Positions 42,410-49,175 of a stretch of 64,000 nt of DNA are shown piece after piece. The notes below the pieces were generated by a model. It saw only the letters and a program-made list of their open reading frames with translations. It was not told the origin of the DNA and searched no databases. Position 1 is the stretch's first letter, and each line of letters starts with the position of its first letter. The translations under genes were made by a program, and so were the position numbers. The stretch comes from Brevundimonas mediterranea (lineage in GTDB: Bacteria; Pseudomonadota; Alphaproteobacteria; Caulobacterales; Caulobacteraceae), in the NCBI RefSeq assembly GCF_011064825.1, contig NZ_CP048751.1:2418001-2482000 (forward strand). The letters run 5' to 3'.

Positions 42410-43684
42410 TCAGCTGAACCGACGCCTTTGTTCGGCGCTGCGCAGGGTGGAGCGCAGGAAGTCGGCGGGGGGGTCGGTCTCGGCCAGCACCTGTTCCTTG
42501 ATGGCGCGGGGTTCGCCGAACAGGTGGCCCTGGCCCATCGCGACGTCCAGCTCGAGGATGTCGACGACCTGACGCTCGTTCTCGACCTTTTCGGCGATGA
42601 CCTCGACGCCGTAGCGGCGGGTCAGGGCGGCGAAGTCGGCGGCCTGGATGTCGGGCATGGAGCGCAGCGGCGCTCCGCCGTCGAGATCCAGAAGCTGTTC
42701 GATCAGCAGGTCGGCCGACACCTTGATGAACTTGACGTCCGCCCGCTGCAGGTCGGCGAAGTCGAGGTCCAGCGTCTGGACCTTGTCCAGCGAGAAGCGG
42801 AATCCCATGTCGGCCAGCCGCGCCATGTTGCGCGCCTCCACGGCGCCGCGCGCGTCGAAATTGGCCTGGCCCAGCTCGAAGATCAGGGCCTGGTTCAGAT
42901 CGCGGTTCTCGCTGAGGAACTCCAGGAAACGCGGGAAGAAGGTCTCGTCGCCCAGCGAGGTCAGGGCCACGTTGCAGAAGACCCCGACCTTGCGGTCCTG
43001 GCGCGCCAGCCGGCGCACGATCTGGGCGCAGCGGAACAGCAGCAGATTGTCGATGGCGGGCACCAGGCCCTCGCCTTCGGCCAGCGACAGATATTCGGCC
43101 GGCATCATGACCCGGTCGGTCGCGTCGCGCAGGCGGGTGAAGCTCTCGTAAAAGATCGTGCGGCGCTGGGGCAGGGATACGACGGGCTGAAGATAGAGGT
43201 CCACCCGACCCTCGCTGAGCGCCTCGTGGATGGTGCGCAGCAGGACGTTCGACTGGGCCTGGCGCCGGCCTTCGAAGGTCTCGACCCCGATGCTGGGGGC
43301 GGCCGACAGCCGGTGGTCGATGCTCTCGCTCATCTGCTGGACCAGGGTCTCCAGCATTCGCACTTCGCCGGTCAGGGCGTCTGTGTCTGACAGGGCGCCG
43401 CTCTCGATGGCGTGGGCCAGTTCGGTCAGGGCGCCCTGGGTCGACTCCATCGCATCGGCCAGCAGGCGGTGGGCCTCGCGGACCTGGTCGATCTCCTTCT
43501 TCAGGGCGCGACGGGCGGCGACGCCCGTGACGATGCCATGGAAGGCACCCAGCAGACCCAGCGCCCCGAGCGCGCCCGCCACGCCCGCGCCGGCGCCCAG
43601 GCCCGCACGCCACAGGAAGGCCCCCACGGTCATGCCGAGGAACAGATAGGCGAAGTACAGAAAGCCCGTGGTCAGGTTACGCAT
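42410..43684 (-). CDS. tipF: TipF-like EAL-domain flagellar positioning protein
   Basis: A 424-residue protein with two N-terminal membrane helices (about 5-25 and 30-55), a coiled coil (about 60-130) and a C-terminal EAL domain whose signature is degenerate (FYESFTRLR instead of EALxR). This is the architecture of Caulobacter TipF, a c-di-GMP-binding, catalytically inactive EAL protein that recruits flagellar switch proteins to the new pole. It retains FELGQANFDARG and VIAEKVENERQ, EAL core elements. The assignment is by architecture; it is unlinked to the flagellar operon at 3035. ATG at 43684 is divergent from the SDR gene. Confidence 0.72.
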   Translation of the reverse strand: MRNLTTGFLYFAYLFLGMTVGAFLWRAGLGAGAGVAGALGALGLLGAFHGIVTGVAARRALKKEIDQVREAHRLLADAMESTQGALTELAHAIESGALSDTDALTGEVRMLETLVQQMSESIDHRLSAAPSIGVETFEGRRQAQSNVLLRTIHEALSEGRVDLYLQPVVSLPQRRTIFYESFTRLRDATDRVMMPAEYLSLAEGEGLVPAIDNLLLFRCAQIVRRLARQDRKVGVFCNVALTSLGDETFFPRFLEFLSENRDLNQALIFELGQANFDARGAVEARNMARLADMGFRFSLDKVQTLDLDFADLQRADVKFIKVSADLLIEQLLDLDGGAPLRSMPDIQAADFAALTRRYGVEVIAEKVENERQVVDILELDVAMGQGHLFGEPRAIKEQVLAETDPPADFLRSTLRSAEQRRRFS

Positions 43685-43792
43685 CGGCTGGCGGTGGCCA
43701 CTCCCGGATGGAATCGCCTGAGTATCAGGCTATCAATGTCGTTCGGCTAGAGCCGGGGCGCAAATAACCCGGCGGAACTCAAGGGAAACCCA

Positions 43793-44563
43793 ATGGAACT
43801 GTTCGATCTCACCGGCAAGGTCGCCATCATCACCGGCTCGTCGCGCGGCATAGGCAAGGCGATCGCCGAGCGGCTGGCCGAACACGGGGCCAAGGTGGTC
43901 ATCTCCTCGCGCAAGGCCGGGCCGTGCGACGAGGTCGCCGCCGAGATCAACGGCAAGTACGGCGAGGGGCGCGCCATCGCGGTTCCCGCCAATATCGCCT
44001 CCAAGGAGGATTTGCAGCGGCTGGTGGACGAGACGAACGCCGCCTTCGGTCAGATCGACATCCTGGTCTGCAACGCCGCGACCAATCCCTACGCCGGGCC
44101 GATGGGCGGGATCGCCGACGATCAGTTCGAGAAGATCCTGCAGAATAACGTCATCTCGAACCATTGGCTGATCCAGATGGTCGCGCCGCAGATGGTGGAG
44201 CGCAAGGACGGGGCGATCCTGGTGATCTCGTCCATCGGCGGCCTGCGCGGCAACGCCCTGATCGGCGCCTACAATATCTCCAAGGCGGCCGACATGCAAC
44301 TGGTGCGGAACCTGGCGGTGGAGTGGGGCCCGTCGAACGTGCGGGTCAACTGTATCGCCCCGGGCCTGGTCCAGACCGATTTCGCCAAATATCTGTGGGA
44401 GAATCCCGAGCTGCTGAAGACGGTGACGGAGCCCGCGCCGCTGAAAAGGATCGGCCAGCCGGATGAAATCGCCGGCACGGCGGTCTATCTGTGCAGCCCC
44501 GCCTCGGCCTATGTGACGGGGCAGACCCTTGTGGTGGACGGTGGATTGACGATTGCCTGGTGA
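43793..44563 (+). CDS. Short-chain dehydrogenase/reductase
   Basis: A 256-residue classical SDR. The cofactor motif is [26 protein letters not shown] (TGxxxGIG), followed by NAATNPYAG (NAG-like), the catalytic Ser in ISSIGG, and a Tyr-Lys pair in [11 protein letters not shown], ending with [16 protein letters not shown]. It probably reduces or oxidises a beta-hydroxyacyl or steroid-like substrate using NAD(P)H. Closest resemblance is to the glucose/ribitol-type SDRs. It is followed by a lipid A acyltransferase, but the hairpin between them argues against tight coupling. Confidence 0.9.
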   Translation: MELFDLTGKVAIITGSSRGIGKAIAERLAEHGAKVVISSRKAGPCDEVAAEINGKYGEGRAIAVPANIASKEDLQRLVDETNAAFGQIDILVCNAATNPYAGPMGGIADDQFEKILQNNVISNHWLIQMVAPQMVERKDGAILVISSIGGLRGNALIGAYNISKAADMQLVRNLAVEWGPSNVRVNCIAPGLVQTDFAKYLWENPELLKTVTEPAPLKRIGQPDEIAGTAVYLCSPASAYVTGQTLVVDGGLTIAW

Positions 44564-44584
44564 AAACACGCGAGAAGAGCCGAA

Positions 44585-44615
44585 GTTTGAGCGCGCCACA
44601 GAGGCGCGCTCAAAC
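44585..44615. terminator. Strong perfect hairpin between SDR and acyltransferase genes
   Basis: A perfect 13-bp inverted repeat, GTTTGAGCGCGCC / GGCGCGCTCAAAC, with a 5-nt loop (ACAGA), starting 22 bp after the SDR stop. There is no T-tract, so it is a weak intrinsic terminator at best but is a stable RNA structure. It also places the true start of the acyltransferase downstream, at GTG 44643, rather than at a TTG inside the SDR gene. Confidence 0.7.
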
Positions 44616-44642
44616 AGCCCGAGGGGCGGCAGCGCCACAAGC

Positions 44643-45572
44643 GTGCGGCAGGATCTGATCTGGCGCCTGCAGGCCGTCGCCTTCCAGGCGCTGTTTTCGT
44701 TCCTGCGCCTGCTCGGGGTCGAGCGCGCCTCGGGCCTGGGCGGCTGGCTGTTGCGGACGCTGGGACCGAAGACGGGCACCCAGAAGACGGTGATGCGCAA
44801 TCTGCGGATCGCCTTCCCCGACATGACGGACGCCCGGCGCGAGGCCCTGGCGCTGGAACAGTGGGACCGGACGGGGCGGACCTTCGCCGAACTGGCGGTC
44901 ATGGATCAGCTGACGCCCGAGGGCGGACGGGTCGAGGTGGTCGGGATGGAGCGGCTGCACGCCCTGCGTGACAGCGGCAAGGCGGCGGTGCTGATCTCGG
45001 GCCATCTGGCGAATTTCGAAGTCATGGCGGCGGTGATCATGGCCTCCGGCCTGCCGTGCCAGGTGACCTATCGGGCGGCGAACAATCCCTATGTGGACGC
45101 CCTGATCCGCCAGAGCCGCGAGCGCTACGGCATCCGCCTGTTCGCGCCCAAGGGCGACGGGACGCGCGAGCTGATGGCGGGGATGAAGCGGGGCGATTCC
45201 ATCGCGCTTCTGGTCGATCAGAAATACAATCAGGGGCCGGAGGTCGAGTTCTTTGGTCAGCCGGTCAACGCCTCGCCGGGGGCGGCGCGACTGGCGCTGA
45301 AGTTCGGGGCGGTGATCCAGCCCCTGTCGGTGGTGCGTCTGCCTGGCGTCCGGTTCCGGGTGACGGCGCATGAGCCGATCATGATCCCCGAGACTGCGGA
45401 CAAGGCGGCTGATGTGCTGGCGGGCGTCCAGGCGGTGAACCGCTTCGTCGAGGATCGGGTTCGCGAGGTTCCGGAGGACTGGTTCTGGGTTCACCGGCGC
45501 TGGCCGGACAGGGTCTATGCGGCCCTGGGCGATCGCCTGGAATCGGCCGCGCGGCGGAACGGCCCGGCATAG
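44643..45572 (+). CDS. Lipid A biosynthesis acyltransferase (LpxL/HtrB family)
   Basis: A 309-residue membrane-associated acyltransferase. The catalytic H-x4-E motif is GHLANFE, and downstream YRAANNPYVDALIR and PEDWFWVHRRWPDR are hallmark segments of the LpxL/HtrB family. An N-terminal hydrophobic helix (VAFQALFSFLRLLGV) anchors it to the inner membrane. I chose GTG at 44643 because it gives the normal N-terminus (VRQDLIWRLQ) and lies after the hairpin; a TTG at 44553 would extend it into the SDR gene. It adds a secondary acyl chain to lipid A; LpxL versus LpxM is unresolved. Its 3' end overlaps the convergent regulator. Confidence 0.85.
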   Translation: MRQDLIWRLQAVAFQALFSFLRLLGVERASGLGGWLLRTLGPKTGTQKTVMRNLRIAFPDMTDARREALALEQWDRTGRTFAELAVMDQLTPEGGRVEVVGMERLHALRDSGKAAVLISGHLANFEVMAAVIMASGLPCQVTYRAANNPYVDALIRQSRERYGIRLFAPKGDGTRELMAGMKRGDSIALLVDQKYNQGPEVEFFGQPVNASPGAARLALKFGAVIQPLSVVRLPGVRFRVTAHEPIMIPETADKAADVLAGVQAVNRFVEDRVREVPEDWFWVHRRWPDRVYAALGDRLESAARRNGPA

Positions 45573-46024
45573 GCCTCGACGTCGCGACGTCGGCGGCAGG
45601 GACCGCAGTAGGCGCTCGTCTTGATGAAGGCGCGGGGCTTGAGGATGACCGCGTTTATCCGGTCGAGGATGGCCTTGGCGGTGATCGGCTTGACCAGGAA
45701 TTCGGTGACGCCGGCGTCGCGGGCCGCATAGATGCGGCTCTTTTCGGCATGGCCGCTCATCATGATGATGGGCAGGTAGATGTTGGCGCTGTCCGGGCCG
45801 GTGCGGACCAGCCGCGTGAACTCGACGCCGTCCAGCGGGAACATGTTGTAATCGACGATGGCCAGATCGACGGGCTGGTGGCTGAGAATGTCCAGGGCCA
45901 CGGCGCCGTCGGGCGCTTCGTGAACCTTGTGGATGCCGGCGGAATTCAGCACGGCCGAGGTGATGGCGCGCATATGCTGATTGTCGTCCACCAGCAGAAC
46001 GGCCAGCGATTGAAGCGATGACAT
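45515..46024 (-). CDS. CheY-like response regulator
   Basis: A 169-residue protein with one receiver domain: LLVDDNQHMRAI (acidic pocket), AIVDYNMFPLDGVEF (phospho-acceptor Asp), MMSGHAEKS and FLVKPITAKAILDRI (conserved Lys). After about residue 125 it has a short basic Cys-containing tail (AYCGPCRRRRDVEAYAGPFRRA) that is conserved in alphaproteobacterial CheY-like proteins. It overlaps the acyltransferase gene by 58 bp on the opposite strand. The function, chemotaxis or other phosphorelay, cannot be read; no chemotaxis genes are nearby. Confidence 0.88.
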   Translation of the reverse strand: MSSLQSLAVLLVDDNQHMRAITSAVLNSAGIHKVHEAPDGAVALDILSHQPVDLAIVDYNMFPLDGVEFTRLVRTGPDSANIYLPIIMMSGHAEKSRIYAARDAGVTEFLVKPITAKAILDRINAVILKPRAFIKTSAYCGPCRRRRDVEAYAGPFRRAADSRRSPRAA

Positions 46025-46091
46025 CGGAGCCCCCGAAGCGAGGCGGGGAAACTACGTGTTTATCCTTACTATCGCAAGCTGAGCCATAAAA

Positions 46092-46967
46092 TCAGGCCAG
46101 ACGCCGGGGCGCGCTGGCGCCGACCAGCAGGGACGGGTCCAGATTGCGGTCGCGCCATTTCAGGCGCCAGCACAGATGGGGGCCGGTGGCGCGGCCTGCC
46201 ATGCCGACGCGGCCCAGGGCATCGCCGCGCCGGACGGGCTGGTTCGGGGTCACGTCCAGTTGCGACTGGTGCAGATAGGCGCTGATCAGGCCCTGGCCGT
46301 GGTCGATCAGGGTCAGGCCGCCCTCGAAATGCATGTTCGGGCGGGTGAAGACGATGCGGCCGTCGGCCGGGGCGCGGATCACGGTCCCGGCCGGGGCGGC
46401 CAGATCGACGCCGTAATGGGGCCGCGCCGGCGTGCCGTTCAGGATGCGCTGGGCGCCCCATTCGCTGGAGATGCGGTAGGTCTCGAGCGGCCAGATGAAG
46501 CCGTCGCGGAAGTCGTCGGCGTCGGCCCGGCTGGCGAAGGCCTCGGTCTTGAGGGCGACCTCCTGGCGGATGCGGTCCAGAAGCGCCGGATCGCTGGGTT
46601 CGACCGTGGCGGGGGGCAGGCCGTCCACGCGGGTCGAGGGGAAGGCGTAGGGCGCGACGTCCAGGACGCGGCGGGTGGATCGGGCGCCGGATCGGGCCTC
46701 GATCTCGGCCAGGGCGGGGGCGTCGCGGTCGAAGCCGACGATGAAGAGGCCGTCGGTCGAGGCGGTGGACAGGGCCTCGCCGTCCACGAGGATCAGGGCG
46801 CGCGGCTCGGTGCGGCCCAGGGCGTAGCCGCCCTGACGCCAGGCGCCGTTCAGGACCAGATCGACCGCGCCCTGAGCCGCGCCCTGGGGCAGGGCCGAGG
46901 CGCCCAGCATCCGCGGAGTCGCCAGGGCCGCGCCGAAGCCGAGCAGCAGCGGGCGGCGGCCGATCAA
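46092..46967 (-). CDS. M23-family peptidoglycan endopeptidase-like protein
   Basis: A 291-residue exported protein. A signal peptide (MIGRRPLLLGFGAALATPRM, twin-Arg-like) precedes a variable domain and a C-terminal LytM/M23 domain: first metal motif PHYGVDLAAP (H-x3-D), YLHQSQLDV, and the final motif GPHLCWRLKWRD. In canonical M23 enzymes the last motif is HxH; here the second His is replaced by Cys, which might still bind zinc or mark a degenerate regulator. Such proteins cleave or help cleave peptide cross-links in the periplasm. It overlaps DUF2093 by 4 bp and is co-transcribed with it. Confidence 0.85.
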   Translation of the reverse strand: MIGRRPLLLGFGAALATPRMLGASALPQGAAQGAVDLVLNGAWRQGGYALGRTEPRALILVDGEALSTASTDGLFIVGFDRDAPALAEIEARSGARSTRRVLDVAPYAFPSTRVDGLPPATVEPSDPALLDRIRQEVALKTEAFASRADADDFRDGFIWPLETYRISSEWGAQRILNGTPARPHYGVDLAAPAGTVIRAPADGRIVFTRPNMHFEGGLTLIDHGQGLISAYLHQSQLDVTPNQPVRRGDALGRVGMAGRATGPHLCWRLKWRDRNLDPSLLVGASAPRRLA

Positions 46968-47161
46968 GGGGCGGTCATCCGGGCGATGAATTCGGCCGGG
47001 CCGAAATAGGCCTCCTGCCGGGTCGGGCTCCAGTAGCGCAGCACCTCCAGCGGGATCGGCTTTTCCGTGACGGCGCAGCGCACGAACCGTCCCGGCTTCA
47101 ACACCGCGAATTCGCCGTCGCCATAGTGGAGGGCGGCCTGTGTCGTGTTCGTCGCGTCCAT
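46964..47161 (-). CDS. DUF2093 small protein
   Basis: A 65-residue protein containing LHYGDGEFAVLKPGRFVRC and PIPLEVLRYWSPTRQEAY, which define DUF2093, a small family confined to Alphaproteobacteria. It is predicted to be soluble; function is unknown. Its stop overlaps the start of the M23 gene by 4 bp (ATGA), so the two are translationally coupled, which suggests a related role in the cell envelope. Confidence 0.85.
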   Translation of the reverse strand: MDATNTTQAALHYGDGEFAVLKPGRFVRCAVTEKPIPLEVLRYWSPTRQEAYFGPAEFIARMTAP

Positions 47162-47204
47162 GGGGTCAGTTAACGATGATCGGGGTTCGAGGCCAAGGAC
47201 AGTT

Positions 47205-48473
47205 TCACGCCGTCGCCGGGTTGGGGCCGGCCATTTCGGCCTTGTGATCGATGGCGGCCTGTTTGGCCTCGGGCGAACCCGAGACCGGCGGGCGGGGCCG
47301 GCCGCCCATCCGGTCGGTGAACAGGAAGACGAAGGGGTTCAGCGAGATCGACAGCAGGGCGGCGGCCAGGATCAGGTCGTGGGTCTCGCGGCTCATGGCC
47401 CCCAGGCTGACGCCCAGGGCGGCCAGGATGAAGGAGAACTCGCCGATCTGGGCCAGGGAGGCGGCGACGGTCAGGCCGGTGGAGCGGTCCAGCCTGAAGA
47501 CGCGGGCGATGGCCAGGGCGGCCAGCGACTTGCCGATGATGACGATGCCGAGGACGCCCAGAACGGCCCAGGGCTGGCGCACCAGGATCATGGGGTCGAA
47601 CAACATGCCGACCGAGACGAAGAACAGCACGGCGAAGGCGTCGCGCAGGGGCAGGGACCGTTCGGCGGCGTTGTGGCCCAGCGGCGAGGCGTTCATCACC
47701 AGGCCGGCCAGGAAGGCGCCGAGCGCGAACGAATGGAACAGATAATAGGCCAGCCAGGCGATGCCGAGGGCGATGGCCAGGACGCCCAGGGTGAAGAGCT
47801 CGCGCGACCGGGTGTGGGCGATGCGGACCAGCAGCCAGGGGATCAGTTTGCCGCCGACGACCAGCATGCCGGCGACGAACAGGCCGACCTTCAGCAGGGT
47901 CCAGCCGATGCCCATGCCCAGGGCGGCGAGGTCGGTCTGGGTTCCGGCGGGCACGATGATCATGGGCAGCATGACCAGGGCGATGACGATGACCATGTCC
48001 TCGACGATCAGCCAGCCCACGGCGATGCGGCCGACCTCGCCCTTGACCTGTTTGCGCTCTTCCAGGGCGCGCAGCAGGACCACGGTGGAGGCGACCGACA
48101 GGGCGAAGCCCATCAGCAGGGCCTCGACATCCCCCAGGCCCAGCACCACCCGGCCCAGGGCCCAGCCCAGGACGGTGGCGACGGCGATCTGGACCAGGGC
48201 GCCGGGCACGGCGACCTGGCGCACTTGCATCAGATCCCGGGGCGAGAAGTGCAGCCCGACCCCGAACATCAGCAGGATGACGCCGATCTCGGCCAGTTGC
48301 GGCGCCAGTTCGGTGTCGGCGACGAAACCGCCCGTATAGGGGCCGACGGCGACGCCCGCGACCAGATAGCCGACCAGGGGCGACAGCTTCAGCCGATTGG
48401 CCAACATGCCGAACACGAAGGCGAGGACGAATCCTCCGACCAGGGTGAGAATCAGGCTGTCGGCATGCGGCAT
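47205..48473 (-). CDS. CPA2-family cation/proton antiporter without RCK domain
   Basis: A 422-residue protein with about 12 membrane helices and Na+/H+ exchanger core motifs: SPLVGYLVAGVAVGPYTGG, EIGVILLMFGVGLHF, the Asp-containing WLIVEDMVIVIAL and FFVSVGMLFDP. It resembles YbaL/KefB-type potassium/proton antiporters, which normally carry a C-terminal TrkA-N (RCK) nucleotide-binding domain making them 560-620 residues. Here the protein ends after a Pro-rich cytoplasmic tail of about 40 residues with no RCK, so its gating is presumably different. The 5' region contains the structured segment described at 48750-48903. Confidence 0.88.
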   Translation of the reverse strand: MPHADSLILTLVGGFVLAFVFGMLANRLKLSPLVGYLVAGVAVGPYTGGFVADTELAPQLAEIGVILLMFGVGLHFSPRDLMQVRQVAVPGALVQIAVATVLGWALGRVVLGLGDVEALLMGFALSVASTVVLLRALEERKQVKGEVGRIAVGWLIVEDMVIVIALVMLPMIIVPAGTQTDLAALGMGIGWTLLKVGLFVAGMLVVGGKLIPWLLVRIAHTRSRELFTLGVLAIALGIAWLAYYLFHSFALGAFLAGLVMNASPLGHNAAERSLPLRDAFAVLFFVSVGMLFDPMILVRQPWAVLGVLGIVIIGKSLAALAIARVFRLDRSTGLTVAASLAQIGEFSFILAALGVSLGAMSRETHDLILAAALLSISLNPFVFLFTDRMGGRPRPPVSGSPEAKQAAIDHKAEMAGPNPATA

Positions 48474-48749
48474 CGAGGCTCCTGTCGCGGGCGAAGGGGT
48501 GATTTTTGGATAGGTTCAGGTGGGGCGCTTTGCCCCGTCTGACAAGATGACGCAGTGTCGCGTCGGGTCGAATTGGCGTCGTCTTCGCGCTTTCGTTGCG
48601 AAGTTTATGGAGGGCTGGGCGGGGCGCCGGGCCTTCGCCCGGAGTTTGATCTAGAAATACCGTTTCGAAGGTTTGACGCCCCCGCGCGGTTGGTTGGCCT
48701 GCAAGCTCGGGGCGCCGAGCGGTGGCGGTCTTATCGCCTAACCCCGTAA
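48474..48749. other. Gene-free leader region upstream of the antiporter gene
   Basis: 276 bp with no coding signal. It contains small hairpins: CCGGGC / GCCCGG (48627-48642) and GCTCGG / CCGAGC (48705-48720), and a GGCG-rich segment. It would form the 5' leader of the antiporter mRNA if transcription starts near 48930 on the minus strand. A TTGACGC at 48673-48679 on the plus strand resembles a -35 element without a good -10. Confidence 0.4.
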
Positions 48750-48903
48750 GCCTGCGACGGGTCGGCGGTCCCTGCGAAGAACCGTCCCGAGTGCGGCCGA
48801 GTATCCCCCTCGACCCTCCGACGGCGTTTTGAGACGCCGTCGGCGCGGAGGGATTGCACCCCGCTCCCGTTCCATCCGCTCCCGCCGCCGCAAGGTCGCA
48901 GGC
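48750..48903. ncRNA. 154-nt rod-like inverted structure, possible small RNA or leader element
   Basis: The ends pair perfectly: GCCTGCGAC (48750-48758) with GTCGCAGGC (48895-48903); inside, GGCGG pairs with CCGCC, and the apex is a perfect 10-bp stem (48818-48827 / 48834-48843) with a 6-nt loop. In between, the two arms are imperfectly complementary, giving a long rod with internal bulges, as in 6S RNA. A TATAAT on the minus strand at 48938-48943 is ideally spaced for a transcript entering this element and then the antiporter gene. Parts of the plus strand (GTCCCGAG, GTTCCATCCG) recall conserved 6S segments but I cannot align them reliably. Coding strand is undecided. Confidence 0.35.
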
Positions 48904-48937
48904 CAAGCGAGCCCTCCAAGCGACGAGACCGGGAGTG

Positions 48938-48943
48938 ATTATA
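48938..48943 (-). promoter_or_regulatory. TATAAT -10-like element
   Basis: A perfect TATAAT in a very GC-rich context, reading toward the antiporter gene on the minus strand; the predicted start would be near 48931. No TTGACA-like -35 is found at 16-18 bp; CTTGTCAG lies too far upstream. It is reported as a possible promoter for the structured element and the antiporter leader. Confidence 0.35.
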
Positions 48944-49047
48944 GGGGGTGGGCGAACCCAGGCGGGGAAGTCGGGACGAGAATCTGACAAGCCGCTGGAA
49001 TCGTTACGGCAGGACCAGCGTCATTGTGATAGTTGGACCCGTTCGGG

Positions 49048-49168
49048 CCCCCTCCGTCACGGCGCTCTGCGCCGCGCCACCTCCCCCAAGGGGGGAGGAT
49101 CTCCGTCATCCCATTCCTCCCCCCTTGGGGGAGGTGGATCGCCGGCGAAGCCGGCGAGACGGAGGGGG
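49048..49168. repeat. REP-like bipartite palindrome
   Basis: Two arms of about 50 bp in inverted orientation. Each reads outward-to-inward as CCCCCTCCGTC, a GC-rich hairpin (GGCGC..GCGCC on the left, CGCCGGC..GCCGGCG on the right), a CACCTCCCCC box and an AAGGGGGGAGG box. Each arm also contains its own CCTCCCCC/GGGGGAGG hairpin. Elements of this kind are widespread intergenic repeats in Caulobacterales genomes and are often mobilised by RAYT-type transposases; no such gene is in the window. It lies immediately beyond the stop of the beta-helix protein gene. Confidence 0.8.
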
Positions 49169-49175
49169 CGCGGAC

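Noticed and set aside
44553..44642. Acyltransferase start at TTG 44553
   Set aside because: It would begin inside the SDR gene, read through a perfect 13-bp hairpin and add a non-conserved leader; GTG 44643 gives the family-typical N-terminus.
48474..49175. Permuted alphaproteobacterial tmRNA (ssrA)
   Set aside because: I looked for a tag-coding stretch of the ANDNFAEE type and the tRNA-like acceptor with a T-loop; neither is present in this region on either strand.
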